The translations under genes were made by a program, and so were the position numbers. DNA of 64,000 nucleotides from Spirochaetia bacterium (GTDB lineage Bacteria > Spirochaetota > Spirochaetia > Treponematales > Breznakiellaceae): positions 1 to 64,000 of the forward strand of contig BNUX01000001.1 of NCBI GenBank assembly GCA_025997675.1, read 5' to 3'. Positions 7,237 through 16,406 of the stretch are shown piece by piece. The notes under the pieces are model-generated. The model saw only the letters and a list, made by a program, of their open reading frames with translations, ran no database searches and was not told the origin of the DNA. The first letter of the stretch is position 1, and each line of letters opens with the position of its first letter.

Positions 7237-8034
7237 ATGGCGCTAAAAACAGAAACGTTGCTGGAAATTTCCCACCTCACCAAGGACTATGACGGGGTTC
7301 CGGCTTTGCGGGACGTCAACCTCTGCATCCGTAAGGGGGAGGTGGTGGTGGTCCTGGGGCCTTCGGGCTGCGGGAAAAGCACCCTCCTTCGCTGCCTCAA
7401 CGGCCTGGAACACATCCAGGGCGGAACGATACGGCTGGACGGCCAGGTGCTGACGGGCGGACCTAGCGGTACGCATGCCAAAACCGACTGGCGGCTGGTA
7501 CGGCAGAAAGTCGGCATGGTATTCCAGAGCTACGAGCTCTTCCCCCACATGACCGCCCTGGACAACATCCTCCTGGGGCCTTTGCGGGTGCAGAAGCGGT
7601 CACGGGTGGAGGCGAACGATGCCGCCGAAACCCTGCTAAAACGGGTGGGGCTCTACGAAAAGCGGAACAGTTTTCCCCGGCAGCTTTCGGGGGGGCAGAA
7701 ACAGCGGATTGCCATCATCCGGGCGCTGATAATGAACCCGGCAATCATGCTCTTTGACGAGGTAACCGCCGCCCTGGACCCGGAGATGGTCCGGGAGGTG
7801 CTGGACGTGATGCTGTCCCTGGCCGGCAGCGGGATGACCATGGTGATAGTCACCCACGAGATGCAGTTTGCCCGGGCCGCCGCGGACCGGGTTATCTTTA
7901 TCGACGAGGGGGAAATTGTGGAGGAGGCCCTGCCGGAGGAGTTCTTTACCAAGCCGCGCACGGAGCGGGCGCAAAAGTTCCTTAATATCTTCCAATTTGA
8001 GGGGCATAAGCCGCCCCCGGCATATTACTTGTAA
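7237..8034 (+). CDS. Polar amino-acid ABC transporter ATP-binding protein
   Basis: A 265-residue cytoplasmic ATPase of the GlnQ/HisP family. It has Walker [11 protein letters not shown]-loop [12 protein letters not shown], signature LSGGQKQR, Walker B IMLFDEV, D-loop ALDPE and the switch histidine in VIVTHEMQ. Walker B ends DEV-T rather than the usual DEP-T, as in many GlnQ proteins. The ATG at 7237 directly follows the permease-2 stop. It energises import through the permease pair with the binding protein encoded next. Confidence 0.95.
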   Translation: MALKTETLLEISHLTKDYDGVPALRDVNLCIRKGEVVVVLGPSGCGKSTLLRCLNGLEHIQGGTIRLDGQVLTGGPSGTHAKTDWRLVRQKVGMVFQSYELFPHMTALDNILLGPLRVQKRSRVEANDAAETLLKRVGLYEKRNSFPRQLSGGQKQRIAIIRALIMNPAIMLFDEVTAALDPEMVREVLDVMLSLAGSGMTMVIVTHEMQFARAAADRVIFIDEGEIVEEALPEEFFTKPRTERAQKFLNIFQFEGHKPPPAYYL

Positions 8035-8062
8035 AAATCATCGAAACTATTGATAAAGGGGC

Positions 8063-8091
8063 TTGCATTTATTTTAATAACTTAGTAAAGT
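8063..8091 (+). promoter_or_regulatory. Possible internal promoter before the binding-protein gene
   Basis: TTGCAT (8063-8068), a 17-bp spacer and TAAAGT (8086-8091) lie in the AT-rich 92-base gap between ATPase and binding-protein genes. Extra transcription here would give the usual excess of binding protein. The gene has its own ribosome site, AGGAGG, at 8116-8121. Confidence 0.4.
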
Positions 8092-8126
8092 CAGTGAATT
8101 AATAAGCGTTCTATAGGAGGAATGTA

Positions 8127-8960
8127 ATGAAAAAGCTGATGCTGCTCGTGCTTGCTTTTGCAATGACGGTTTCCGCGTTCGCCGGCGGGAAGAAAGAATC
8201 CGGCGATAGTCTTGAGGCGATCAGGAAGGCCGGGAAGATCCGGATCGGGGTATTTACCGATAAGGCGCCCTTTGGGTATGTGGACGCCCAGGGGGTGTAC
8301 CAGGGCTACGATGTGTACTTTGCCCACCGTATCGCCAAGGACCTTTTGGGGGACGAAAACGCCATAGAGTTTGTGCCCGTGGAACCCGCCAGCCGGGTGG
8401 AGTTTCTGGAATCCGACAAGGTGGATATCATCCTGGCCAACTTTACCGTGACCCCCGCCCGGGCCGAGGCGGTTGACTTCGCCCTGCCCTACATGAAGGT
8501 GGCCCTGGGTATCGTTTCCCCGGATTCCGCCCCCATCACGGATATTACCCAGTTGGAAGGGAAGGAACTCATTATCATCAAGGGAACCACCGCGGAAACC
8601 TATTTTGCGGAGAACCACCCCAAGATCATCCAGCAGAAATACGACCAGATTTCCGCCGCCTTTAATGCCTTAAAGGATGGACGGGGCGCCGCCCTGTCCC
8701 AGGACAACACCCTGCTCTTTGCCTGGGCCATCGAGAACCCCGGCTTTACGGCGACCATTGGGTCCATCGGCAGCCTGGACACCATCGCCCCGGCGGTACG
8801 GAAGGGTAACAAGGTTCTGCTGGACTGGCTGAACAACGAGATCAGGACCACCGTGGAGAGCGACTTCTTCCACAAGGATTACCAGGCGACCCTGGCGCCG
8901 GTGTATGGCTCGACGGTTGATCCCGAGTCGGTGGTTGTGGAGCGGGGAATTGTAAAATAA
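8127..8960 (+). CDS. Amino-acid ABC transporter substrate-binding protein (family 3)
   Basis: A 277-residue periplasmic binding protein of SBP family 3 (SBP_bac_3). Residues 1-20 are a signal peptide ending SAFA, without a lipobox Cys, so the mature protein is soluble in the periplasm. IRKAGKIRIGVFTDKAPFGY begins the ligand-binding core, and VDIILANFTVTPARAEAVDF is the family signature in which the Arg contacts the amino-acid carboxylate. Last gene of the transporter operon, 92 bases after the ATPase gene, followed by a strong terminator. Specificity is not readable. Confidence 0.93.
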   Translation: MKKLMLLVLAFAMTVSAFAGGKKESGDSLEAIRKAGKIRIGVFTDKAPFGYVDAQGVYQGYDVYFAHRIAKDLLGDENAIEFVPVEPASRVEFLESDKVDIILANFTVTPARAEAVDFALPYMKVALGIVSPDSAPITDITQLEGKELIIIKGTTAETYFAENHPKIIQQKYDQISAAFNALKDGRGAALSQDNTLLFAWAIENPGFTATIGSIGSLDTIAPAVRKGNKVLLDWLNNEIRTTVESDFFHKDYQATLAPVYGSTVDPESVVVERGIVK

Positions 8961-8985
8961 CGCTCTTGTTTATAGCCTGATTGAT

Positions 8986-9017
8986 AGTCCCGGCATAGGT
9001 TAAGCCGGGACTTTTTT
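8986..9017 (+). terminator. Rho-independent terminator of the amino-acid transporter operon
   Basis: AGTCCCGGC (8986-8994) pairs with GCCGGGACT (9004-9012) around a 9-nt loop, followed by six T's. It lies 25 nt after the binding-protein stop and overlaps the last codons of the convergent thrC at its T-run. Confidence 0.9.
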
Positions 9018-10218
9018 ATACAGACCCGTCGATTGGGCAGTAGGGCAGGTGGAAGCTCAGGGTGCCGGGGTATTTGATCCCCGCGCCGGTGTTCAGTATT
9101 ACTGCGGACTCCTCCGCCTTTAGCCATCCACCGGCCCGCAGCTTTTTCAGGGCGGCAAAGACGGCGGCCCCCTCGGGGCAGATAAAGCAGCCCTCGGTAC
9201 GGGCAAGTTCCAGCACCGCGTCCAGGATTTCGGCGTCCTCCACGGCTATGGCGCAGCCCCCGGTTTCATAGAGGCTTTCCAGGACCAGGAAATCCCCCAG
9301 AGCCTTGGGCACATTGATACCAAAGGCGACGGTTTTGGAGTTGGGGAAGAATTCGCTTTCCTTTGCGTGTTTCCGGAAGGCCTCCACAATGGGCGCACAG
9401 CCTGAAGCCTGCACCGCCACCAGCCGGGGGAGCTTTTCCCCAATCCAGCCCAGTTCCCGCATTTCCTTGAGGGCCTTGTATATGCCGATAAGCCCCACCC
9501 CGCCCCCGGCGGGATAGGCGATCACGTCCGGGACCTTCCAGCCAAGCTGTTCCACAATCTCGTAGCCCATGGTCTTCTTGCCTTCGATGCGGTAGGGCTC
9601 CTTGAGAGTACTGGCGTCATACCAGAGGTGGGCGGGGATAGACCGGGCGAGGATCTTACCGCAGTCGCTGATGAGTCCCTTCACCAGGTGTACCTGGGCG
9701 CCTGCCGCCACAATTTCGTTCCGGGTGATAAGGGGCGCATCCTCGGGCATGAGGATGTGGGCGGCGATTCCCGCACGGGCCGCGTAGACCGCCCAAGCGG
9801 CGCCGGCGTTACCGTTGGTGGGCATGGCCACGTGGCGTACCCCCAGTTCCTTGGCCTTGGATATCCCAACCGCCGCCCCCCGTGCCTTGAAGGTGCCTGT
9901 GGGAATGATCCCCTCGTCCTTGAGGTAGAGTTTGCCAAAGCCGTATTGGGGACCTACCCGATCCAGCGTTTGAAGGGGGGTCCAGCCTTCCCCCAGGGAC
10001 ACGATGTTTGAGGGGTCCAAAACCGGGAGCAGTTCGGCATAACGCCAGAGGCTGGCCGGCCGGGTTTTAATGACGCCGGGGTTTACCTGCTTTCCCGCCC
10101 CGGCCAGGTCGTACTCGACCAGGAGGGGGGAGCCGCAGTCGCAGAGGTGCCGGATCTCCCGGTGGTCATAGTGCTTTTGGCATTTGGGGCATACCAGCCC
10201 GGTTATAAAACTTTCCAT
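9016..10218 (-). CDS. thrC: Threonine synthase
   Basis: A 400-residue PLP enzyme converting O-phosphohomoserine to threonine. The N-terminus has a zinc-ribbon-like segment (CPKC at 10-13 and CDC at 26-28) found in one branch of threonine synthases. SLGEGWTPL precedes the PLP-lysine motif GTFKARG (K111). PTNGNAGAAWAVYAARAG and AYPAGGGVGLIGIYKAL bind the cofactor phosphate. The ATG at 10218 lies only 9 nt after the 3' end of a tRNA-Glu gene on the same strand, with no ribosome site between, so translation after tRNA removal would start almost at the mRNA end. A related family, cysteate or diaminopropionate enzymes, is less likely given length and motifs. Confidence 0.88.
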   Translation of the reverse strand: MESFITGLVCPKCQKHYDHREIRHLCDCGSPLLVEYDLAGAGKQVNPGVIKTRPASLWRYAELLPVLDPSNIVSLGEGWTPLQTLDRVGPQYGFGKLYLKDEGIIPTGTFKARGAAVGISKAKELGVRHVAMPTNGNAGAAWAVYAARAGIAAHILMPEDAPLITRNEIVAAGAQVHLVKGLISDCGKILARSIPAHLWYDASTLKEPYRIEGKKTMGYEIVEQLGWKVPDVIAYPAGGGVGLIGIYKALKEMRELGWIGEKLPRLVAVQASGCAPIVEAFRKHAKESEFFPNSKTVAFGINVPKALGDFLVLESLYETGGCAIAVEDAEILDAVLELARTEGCFICPEGAAVFAALKKLRAGGWLKAEESAVILNTGAGIKYPGTLSFHLPYCPIDGSV

Positions 10219-10227
10219 AGGATAAAA

Positions 10228-10299
10228 TAGCCCCTAGGAGAATCGAACTCCTATTTAAAGATTGAGAATCTTTTGTCCTAACCGCTAGACGAAGGGGCC
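10228..10299 (-). tRNA. tRNA-Glu (anticodon CUC)
   Basis: Read leftward, the 72-nt gene begins GGCCCCTTCGTC and ends CTCCTAGGGGCTA. The acceptor stem GGCCCCT pairs with AGGGGCT (one G-T). The D arm is GTCT-AGGAC. The anticodon arm AAAGA-TTCTCAA-TCTTT carries CTC, and the T arm is AGGAG-TTCGATT-CTCCT. CCA is not encoded. It reads GAG codons. It is transcribed from a promoter at 10320-10349 and continues directly into thrC. Confidence 0.93.
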
Positions 10300-10319
10300 T
10301 TCAAGGAAATTTACCTCTT

Positions 10320-10349
10320 ATGTTATGGAATAAATTGATTGCATGTCAA
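10320..10349 (-). promoter_or_regulatory. Promoter of the tRNA-Glu-thrC unit
   Basis: Read leftward, TTGACA (10349-10344), an 18-bp spacer and TAACAT (10325-10320), ending about 20 nt before the mature tRNA 5' end. Its -35 lies 7 bp from the -35 of the divergent sugar-transporter promoter. Confidence 0.55.
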
Positions 10350-10356
10350 GTAACAT

Positions 10357-10385
10357 TTGACAATTTTATGGCAGGAACCTATACT
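10357..10385 (+). promoter_or_regulatory. Promoter of the first sugar ABC transporter, leaderless geometry
   Basis: -35 TTGACA (10357-10362), a 17-bp spacer and -10 TATACT (10380-10385) are followed by GAGGGG and the ATG at 10392. Transcription should start at or next to the ATG, so the GAGGGG is probably not in the mRNA. It is back to back with the tRNA promoter. Confidence 0.7.
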
Positions 10386-10391
10386 GAGGGG

Positions 10392-11912
10392 ATGAGCGTG
10401 TGCCTTGTACAAATGGAAGGGATAGAAAAGAGTTTCCCCGGGGTTCATGCGCTCAATAACTGCCGTTTTGAATTGCTTTCCGGGGAGATTCATGGACTGA
10501 TAGGAGAAAACGGCGCAGGCAAGTCAACCCTGATGAAGGTCCTTGCGGGTATTTATGAAAGGGATGCGGGAACCATCAGGGTCCGGGGTGAGCCGGCGGA
10601 GGCGCATACTACCAAACAGGCCCAAACCCTGGGAATCAGCATCATTCATCAGGAATTAAACCTGATGAAGCACCTTACCGCCGCTCAGAATATTTTTATC
10701 GGGCGGGAACAGAAAAAGGGCGCTAGGTTTCTGGTTGATGATAAGGAAATTAACCGCAAATCCGGGGAACTGTTTAGGCTCATCAATCTCAACCTTGATC
10801 CCCGGGCTCTGGTTGCCAAGCTCACCGTTGCCCAGCAGCAGATGATAGAAATAGCCAAAGCCCTGTCCTTCAATTCGGATGTCCTTATTATGGATGAGCC
10901 TACCTCGGCCTTGAGCGATGCCGAAATCGATGAGCTTTTTAAGGTTATCATAGATTTGAAGGACCAGGGCAAGGGCATCGTGTACATTTCCCACCGCATG
11001 GATGAATTGCACCGCATCTGTGACCGGATTACGGTCATGCGGGATGGCCAATATGTGGCTACCACCCCTATGAAGGAAATAAGTACCGAGCAGATTATTG
11101 CCCAGATGGTGGGCCGGGAAATCTATGAAAGCGCCCACCCCCATGGGGATACCTCCAAGAACGAGGTGGTCCTGGAAGTGAAGAACCTTAACCGGGGGCG
11201 GGTGGTTCAGGATGTATCCTTTACGCTACACAAGGGCGAAATCCTGGGATTTGCCGGGCTCCTTGGTGCGGGCAGGACCGAGACCATGCGGCTTATCTTT
11301 GGAGCGGACCCTATGGATTCGGGGGAGATTTTTGTTAAGGGGAAAAAGGCGCTGATTAAGCAGCCCCGGGATGCGGTCCACCACGGAATAGGGTATCTTT
11401 CGGAGGATCGCAAGCGGTACGGCCTTGCCCTGGGCATGTCGGTAAAGGTTAATACGGTGATGGCCTCCCTCAGTAAATTTTTAAAGCCCCTCGCCGTAAT
11501 TGATGAAGCGAAATCAAAACAGGTTGCCGAAGAGTATGTGCGGCGGCTCAATACCAAAACCCCCAGTGTGGAACAGCAGGCAAAGAACCTCTCCGGCGGC
11601 AATCAGCAGAAGGTGGTGGTGGGGAAGTGGCTGGTCCGGGACAGCGACATCCTTATTTTTGATGAGCCCACCCGGGGTATTGATGTGGGCGCTAAAAGTG
11701 AAATCTACAAGCTCCTGAATGAATTGGCGGATCAGGGAAAATCAATCATCATGATATCCTCCGAGCTGCCGGAAATCCTTCGTATGAGTCACCGGGTTGT
11801 GGTGATGTGCGAAGGGCGGGTGACCGCTTCCTTAGGGGTGGGAGAGTTTACCCAGGAGAAAATAATGCACCATGCGACTCAGCGGGAGGGGTTACTATGG
11901 CGGAACAGTTAA
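10392..11912 (+). CDS. Sugar ABC transporter ATPase (CUT2, RbsA/MglA type)
   Basis: A 506-residue double ATPase energising import of a monosaccharide. The first half has Walker [10 protein letters not shown] and Walker B VLIMDEPTSAL. The second half has the degenerate Walker A GLLGAGRTE, signature LSGGNQQK and Walker [15 protein letters not shown]. This asymmetry is typical of CUT2 ATPases. ATG 10392 is chosen because MEGIEKSFPGVHAL starts the domain eight residues later and a strong promoter ends just before it. It overlaps the permease gene by 16 bp. The convergent fucI-fucU genes make L-fucose one candidate substrate, but ribose or galactose-like sugars are possible. Confidence 0.94.
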   Translation: MSVCLVQMEGIEKSFPGVHALNNCRFELLSGEIHGLIGENGAGKSTLMKVLAGIYERDAGTIRVRGEPAEAHTTKQAQTLGISIIHQELNLMKHLTAAQNIFIGREQKKGARFLVDDKEINRKSGELFRLINLNLDPRALVAKLTVAQQQMIEIAKALSFNSDVLIMDEPTSALSDAEIDELFKVIIDLKDQGKGIVYISHRMDELHRICDRITVMRDGQYVATTPMKEISTEQIIAQMVGREIYESAHPHGDTSKNEVVLEVKNLNRGRVVQDVSFTLHKGEILGFAGLLGAGRTETMRLIFGADPMDSGEIFVKGKKALIKQPRDAVHHGIGYLSEDRKRYGLALGMSVKVNTVMASLSKFLKPLAVIDEAKSKQVAEEYVRRLNTKTPSVEQQAKNLSGGNQQKVVVGKWLVRDSDILIFDEPTRGIDVGAKSEIYKLLNELADQGKSIIMISSELPEILRMSHRVVVMCEGRVTASLGVGEFTQEKIMHHATQREGLLWRNS

Positions 11913-12862
11913 GCGGCAAAAAACGAATAAACAGTAAGACGATGCAGACCGCGCTGGCTTTTTCAAGCCTGGTTTTACTTATCATTATTTTTTCGATTGC
12001 ATCACCGAATTTTATGACCGGCTACAATATGGTCACGATTCTGCTCATGACGGCGGTAAACGGCATCCTGGCGGTTGGCATTACGTTTATCATTGTAACC
12101 GGCGGCATCGATCTTTCCACCGGCACGGTGATGACCTTTGCGTCGGTTATGACGGGCGTTTTTATCACCAATTTGGGGCTGCCGGTTTGGATCGGCATCA
12201 TTGGGGGCATCCTTTCGGGGGCCTTATGCGGCTTTGTAAACGGCTTTACCATCGCCAAGCTGGGGCTTCCCCCGTTTATCGCCACCCTCGGCATGATGAA
12301 CGTTACCAAAGGCCTTAACCTGGTCATTTCCGGCACTAAACCGATATATTTTACCGATTTTCCGGTGTTCATGGCGATTGCGACAAAGCCGGTTTTTGGT
12401 ATACCCCTGGGGGTCGTTATTTTCTTTTTGGTGGCAATCCTTGCTTCGTTCATTCTTTCAAAAACCGTCATCGGCCGTTACACCTTTGCAATCGGTTCAA
12501 ACGAAGAAGCAGCCCGTCTTTCCGGCATCAGCACCAGTAATTGGAAGATAGCTATTTATTCACTCAGCGGCGCTATTTTCGGCATTGCGGGTATTGTTAT
12601 GGCAAGCCGGCTTTCATCGGCGCAGCCGGCCCTCGGTCCGGGCTATGAAATGGACGCCATTGCGGCGGCGGTTATCGGCGGCGCATCCCTTTCCGGCGGT
12701 GAGGGAAGTATTTTCGGCACGATTATTGGCGCGTTTATTATTACGGTGCTTACCAATGGCCTCCGAATGCTTTCTGTTCCCCAGGAATGGCAGATGGTTA
12801 TAACCGGCCTCATCGTTATCGGCGCGGTGTATATGGACATTGCCCGGCGGAAAATTAAATAA
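11897..12862 (+). CDS. Sugar ABC transporter permease (CUT2, RbsC type)
   Basis: A 321-residue inner-membrane permease of the RbsC family with about eight to ten hydrophobic segments. Family marks are FIIVTGGIDLSTG in the third segment and AIAAAVIGGASLSGGEGS, followed by GTIIGAFIITVLTNGL. The ATG at 11897 has GGGAGGGG (11884-11891) before it and lies within the end of the ATPase gene. It forms the channel with the preceding ATPase. Substrate as for the operon. Confidence 0.94.
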   Translation: MAEQLSGKKRINSKTMQTALAFSSLVLLIIIFSIASPNFMTGYNMVTILLMTAVNGILAVGITFIIVTGGIDLSTGTVMTFASVMTGVFITNLGLPVWIGIIGGILSGALCGFVNGFTIAKLGLPPFIATLGMMNVTKGLNLVISGTKPIYFTDFPVFMAIATKPVFGIPLGVVIFFLVAILASFILSKTVIGRYTFAIGSNEEAARLSGISTSNWKIAIYSLSGAIFGIAGIVMASRLSSAQPALGPGYEMDAIAAAVIGGASLSGGEGSIFGTIIGAFIITVLTNGLRMLSVPQEWQMVITGLIVIGAVYMDIARRKIK

Positions 12863-12885
12863 TCCGCCCTATTGTATGGAATTTT

Positions 12886-12905
12886 CAGCAGCCCTTTGGC
12901 TGTTG
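12886..12905 (+). promoter_or_regulatory. Intercistronic hairpin before the binding-protein gene
   Basis: CAGCAGCC (12886-12893) pairs with GGCTGTTG (12898-12905) over CTTT, with one G-U. No T-run follows. Such hairpins between permease and binding-protein genes commonly stabilise or separate segments of transporter mRNA. Confidence 0.45.
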
Positions 12906-12950
12906 TAAATATCGCCATGGTATCATGGTGAAATGTTTGAGGAGGAATCT

Positions 12951-13901
12951 ATGAAGAAATTGTTTTTAGTAATGCTGTGCCTTATGGTTGCAGCCTCCGG
13001 TTTTGTGTTCGCCGGCGCGCAGAAAGACAGCGGCGCAACCTACATACCCCTGGTATCAAAGGGGTTCCAGCATCAGTTCTGGCAGGCCGTAAAACAGGGC
13101 GCCGATAAGGCCGCCCAGGAATTCGGTGTGGAAATCACCTTTGAAGGCCCTGAGACCGAGCAAATGACCGACAAGCAGATCGATATGCTTGCGGCGGCTA
13201 TGGCGAAAAACCCCAAAGCTCTCGGTTTTGCAGCTCTGGATTCGAGGGCGGCGACTTCCTACCTTCAAGACGCACAACGGCGCGGTATTCCCGTTATCGC
13301 CTTTGACTCAGGCGTTGACTCCGATATTCCGCTCACCACCGTATCAACGGACAATGTGGCGGCGGCGGCAGAAGCAGCACGCAGAATGGGTGAAGCGATT
13401 GGCGGAAGCGGCAAAGTGGCGCTCATGGTGCACGACCAAACCAGCGGAACCGGTATACAACGACGCGACGGTTTTATCAACGAGATGAAAGCGAAGTACC
13501 CGAATGTGCAGATCCTTGAAGTGCAGTACGGCGGCGGCGATCACCTTAAATCCGCCGACCTGGCCAAAGCGGTTATAAACGCCAACCCCGACCTGAAGGG
13601 CTACTATGGCTCAAACGAAGGTTCGATTATCGGCGTAGTCACTGCGGTGAAGGAACTCAACAAATCGGGTATCGTTCTTGTTGGTTTTGATTCCAGCAAG
13701 GTGCTTAAAGACGCGATCCGGGATGGTACTTTGGCCGGCGCTGTCTCCCAGAACCCTGTTCTGATGGGCTATGAAACAGTCCGTGCCGCTGTCCGGGCGC
13801 TCAAGGGTGAAACCCTGCCCAAGCATATTGACTCAGGCTTCCTCTGGGTAGACAAGAGCAATCTTGACACCCCGGAAGTTAGTGCCGTTATGTACGACTA
13901 A
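12951..13901 (+). CDS. Sugar ABC transporter substrate-binding protein (Peripla_BP_4)
   Basis: A 316-residue periplasmic binding protein of the ribose-binding family. The signal peptide ends at about residue 21 (FVFAGAQ), with no lipobox Cys. The core has IPLVSKGFQHQFWQAVKQGA, the typical two-lobed start, then PVIAFDSGVDSD at the lobe hinge and VLVGFDSSKVLKDAIRDG near the end. AGGAGG at 12941-12946 and the domain boundary fix the ATG at 12951. Last gene of the transporter, with array A2 starting 7 nt after its stop. The ligand is unknown. Confidence 0.92.
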   Translation: MKKLFLVMLCLMVAASGFVFAGAQKDSGATYIPLVSKGFQHQFWQAVKQGADKAAQEFGVEITFEGPETEQMTDKQIDMLAAAMAKNPKALGFAALDSRAATSYLQDAQRRGIPVIAFDSGVDSDIPLTTVSTDNVAAAAEAARRMGEAIGGSGKVALMVHDQTSGTGIQRRDGFINEMKAKYPNVQILEVQYGGGDHLKSADLAKAVINANPDLKGYYGSNEGSIIGVVTAVKELNKSGIVLVGFDSSKVLKDAIRDGTLAGAVSQNPVLMGYETVRAAVRALKGETLPKHIDSGFLWVDKSNLDTPEVSAVMYD

Positions 13902-13907
13902 AACCGG

Positions 13908-14094
13908 CTGGGGAATCGTTCCCCACACTGGGGAATCGTTCCTCAGGCTGGGGAATCGTTCCCCACGCTGGGGAATCGTTCCCCACGCTGGGGAATCGTT
14001 CCTCAGGCTGGGGAATCGTTCCCCACGCTGGGGAATCGTTCCCCACGCTGGGGAATCGTTCCCCAGGCCGGGGAATCGTTCCCCAGGCCGGGGG
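13908..14094. repeat. Tandem dyad array A2: nine 20-bp units
   Basis: Nine units of 20 bp start at 13908, 13928 and so on to 14068, with a partial tenth to 14094. The consensus core GGGGAATCGTTCCCC is a 6-bp stem with a 3-nt loop on both strands. Units 2-4 (tail CCTCAGG, CCCCACG, CCCCACG) repeat as units 5-7, a 60-bp higher-order duplication showing growth by recombination. The array exactly fills the space between the stop of the rightward sugar-binding gene (6 nt away) and the stop of leftward fucI (3 nt away). It could act as a two-way transcript end, though no T-runs are present. A single diverged copy of this unit lies at 63032, next to array A5. Confidence 0.95.
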
Positions 14095-14097
14095 TCT

Positions 14098-15915
14098 TTA
14101 CTTATAGAGCGGTCCCAATGCCGCGCAGGCCCGGTAGTCGGAGCCTTCCTTATCCATGCCGAAGGCGGTCCAGTAGCTGGGCCGGTAGATCCGGTCCTCT
14201 TCCACATTGTGCATACACACGGGGATCCGGAGTATGCTCGCCAGGGTGATAAGGTCCGCGCCGTTGTGGCCGTAGGAAACCGCGCCGTGGTTGGCGCCCC
14301 AGTTGTTCATCACCGAATAGACATCCCTAAAGGGGCCTTCCTCCCCTGAGACCCTGGGGGCAAACCAGGTGGAGGGCCAGGTGGGATTGGTCCGGACATC
14401 CATCTTGTCGTGGACATGCTCCGGAATGGTCACCGTAAAGCCCTCGGCAATCTGTAATACCGGGCCTACACCCTTGACCAGGTTGAGCCGGGTCATGGTT
14501 ACGGGAATGTTCCCTTCGGTGATTAAGTCCACGGAATAACCGCCGCCCCGGAAATAACCCAGGTCGCCGTAACGCCAGCTTACCGCATCAAGGCAGGCGC
14601 CGGCTTCTTCGGGGCTGATCTCCCAGAAGGGCTTCCAGGCGGCCTTCCCGTCCTTTCGCTGCTTGCCCGCGGCGTCAATGGCGACGGAACCGGAGTTGAT
14701 CAGGTGAATAAGGCCCTTAGCCGCCCCCCCCTCGGGTTTCCAGCCGGTGACCCGTTCAATAGCCGCAGGGCTCCAGTAGGTCCGCACGTCCGCAAACGCT
14801 TGGGCAGTGCCTGAGAGGAGGTAGCCGAAGAGCATGGACACCCCGTTGAGGCCGTCATTCTCGGTGGCCACGATATAGGGGGAGCGGATGCCGTTCCAGT
14901 CAAAGGATGAGTTGAGGATGGCCTCCATAAAGTCCCCGTTGGGGAAGTGGTCGGTCCACTGGCGCTGACCCTGGAAACCCGCCAGGATGGCGTTATGCCC
15001 CAGGGCTTCCTCGTCCAGCTTCTTCCGGCGCAGATCCGGGTTCCCCACCATGAGGTCCCGGACGATGATAGCCATCTTTACGCAGGTCTTCCAGGTTTCG
15101 TCCTTCTGCTTCCGGCTGTGCTGCTGCTCAGCGGGATTACTGTCCGGCCCTTCCTTGCAGTTTTTCAGAGTCCATTCCAGGGCCTTCTTGTACTCCGCTT
15201 CGGAGTAGATCTTTTCATCAAAGCGCCGCACCAGTTCGGACATATCCACGTATTCGTTCCGCATCCCCAGGTATTCCTGGAAGAAATCGGCGTTACTGAT
15301 GGAGCCGGCGATACCCATAGACACCGAGCCTATGGACAGATAACTCTTTCCCCGCATCCAGGCGGCAGCCAGGGCGGCCTTTGCAAAGCTGAGGATCTTG
15401 CCCTTCACGTCATTGGGGATTGTGGCGGCGTCCGCAAAGTCCATCACGTCCCTGCCGTAGATGCCGAAAGCGGGGAGCCCCTTCTGGTTGTGAGCGGCCA
15501 GAACCGCCGCAAGGTATACCGCGCCGGGCCGGTCGGTGCCGTTGAAGCCCCAAACCGCCTTAATGGTGGCGGGATCCATATCCATAGTTTCCGAACCGTA
15601 ACACCAACAGGGGCTTACGGTCAGGGTGACCTGCACATTTTCCCGGGAAAACTTATCCGCACAGGCCGCAGCCTCGGCCACGCCCCCGATGGTAGAATCG
15701 GCAATTACACATTGGATAGGCTGCCCGTTGGGGTGCCTCAAGTTGTCGGTGATAAGCTTAGCCGCCGCTTTCGCCAAGTCCATGGTTACTATTTCGAGGG
15801 ATTCACGCACCCCCCTTCTTCGGCCGTCTATGGTCGGCCGTATACCGATTTTCGGCAACGCTCCCCGGTAACGGTTCTCCGGGGGATTCATTTTGAGACT
15901 GGATATGTCAGCCAT
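14098..15915 (-). CDS. fucI: L-fucose isomerase
   Basis: A 605-residue enzyme converting L-fucose (and often D-arabinose) to the ketose. Family features are the N-terminal [35 protein letters not shown] at about residues 100-115, [20 protein letters not shown] and [14 protein letters not shown]. The length fits the hexameric Mn-dependent FucI family. The ATG at 15915 is preceded by AGGAGG. It follows fucU by 30 bp and is transcribed with it. Its stop touches array A2. No fuculose-1-phosphate aldolase lies nearby. Confidence 0.96.
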   Translation of the reverse strand: MADISSLKMNPPENRYRGALPKIGIRPTIDGRRRGVRESLEIVTMDLAKAAAKLITDNLRHPNGQPIQCVIADSTIGGVAEAAACADKFSRENVQVTLTVSPCWCYGSETMDMDPATIKAVWGFNGTDRPGAVYLAAVLAAHNQKGLPAFGIYGRDVMDFADAATIPNDVKGKILSFAKAALAAAWMRGKSYLSIGSVSMGIAGSISNADFFQEYLGMRNEYVDMSELVRRFDEKIYSEAEYKKALEWTLKNCKEGPDSNPAEQQHSRKQKDETWKTCVKMAIIVRDLMVGNPDLRRKKLDEEALGHNAILAGFQGQRQWTDHFPNGDFMEAILNSSFDWNGIRSPYIVATENDGLNGVSMLFGYLLSGTAQAFADVRTYWSPAAIERVTGWKPEGGAAKGLIHLINSGSVAIDAAGKQRKDGKAAWKPFWEISPEEAGACLDAVSWRYGDLGYFRGGGYSVDLITEGNIPVTMTRLNLVKGVGPVLQIAEGFTVTIPEHVHDKMDVRTNPTWPSTWFAPRVSGEEGPFRDVYSVMNNWGANHGAVSYGHNGADLITLASILRIPVCMHNVEEDRIYRPSYWTAFGMDKEGSDYRACAALGPLYK

Positions 15916-15945
15916 TCTTTTCCTCCTGTACTAATTGGAAATAGT

Positions 15946-16389
15946 TTACCATTTTTTATCCAAGGGGATAACCCCTTTTTTCAAAACAACATTCCCATAT
16001 TTTACGGTCTCTCCGGTCATGACCACCGCATAGGCCATCTTGGTCCGTTCATAGAAGGCAAAACGCTCAATCCGCTCCACCGGGGGCGTGCCGGGCCAGC
16101 GCCGGTTAACCACCGCCATGTAGGATGCCTCCACCGCCGGGTCCGGGGTATCCCCGGGCATAACCTGCATCATCATCACCGGATGGGGGACGGCGTAGTC
16201 CAGGTTCATCAGGGCCAGGATACCATCAAGCAACGCAGGAATCCTGATACCGTCCGCCCGGATCACCCGGGAATTGCAGGAATCGCCGGGGAAAAAGGCG
16301 TCTGCCAGGACCAGTTCGTCTCCGTGCCCCATACGAAACAGGGCGTCCAAAAGTTCCGGGCTGATTACCGGATCAATACCAATAAGCAT
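15946..16389 (-). CDS. fucU: L-fucose mutarotase
   Basis: A 147-residue RbsD/FucU-family protein that interconverts the anomers of L-fucose, feeding FucI. The start MLIGIDPVISPELLDALFRM and the GHGDELVLADAFFP motif (active-site His and Asp) are characteristic, as is ERFAFYERTKMAYAVV near the end. GAGGAG precedes the ATG. First gene of the fucU-fucI unit, which now starts beside the restriction-modification island. Confidence 0.95.
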   Translation of the reverse strand: MLIGIDPVISPELLDALFRMGHGDELVLADAFFPGDSCNSRVIRADGIRIPALLDGILALMNLDYAVPHPVMMMQVMPGDTPDPAVEASYMAVVNRRWPGTPPVERIERFAFYERTKMAYAVVMTGETVKYGNVVLKKGVIPLDKKW

Positions 16390-16406
16390 TTTAACTCCTC
16401 AAGATT

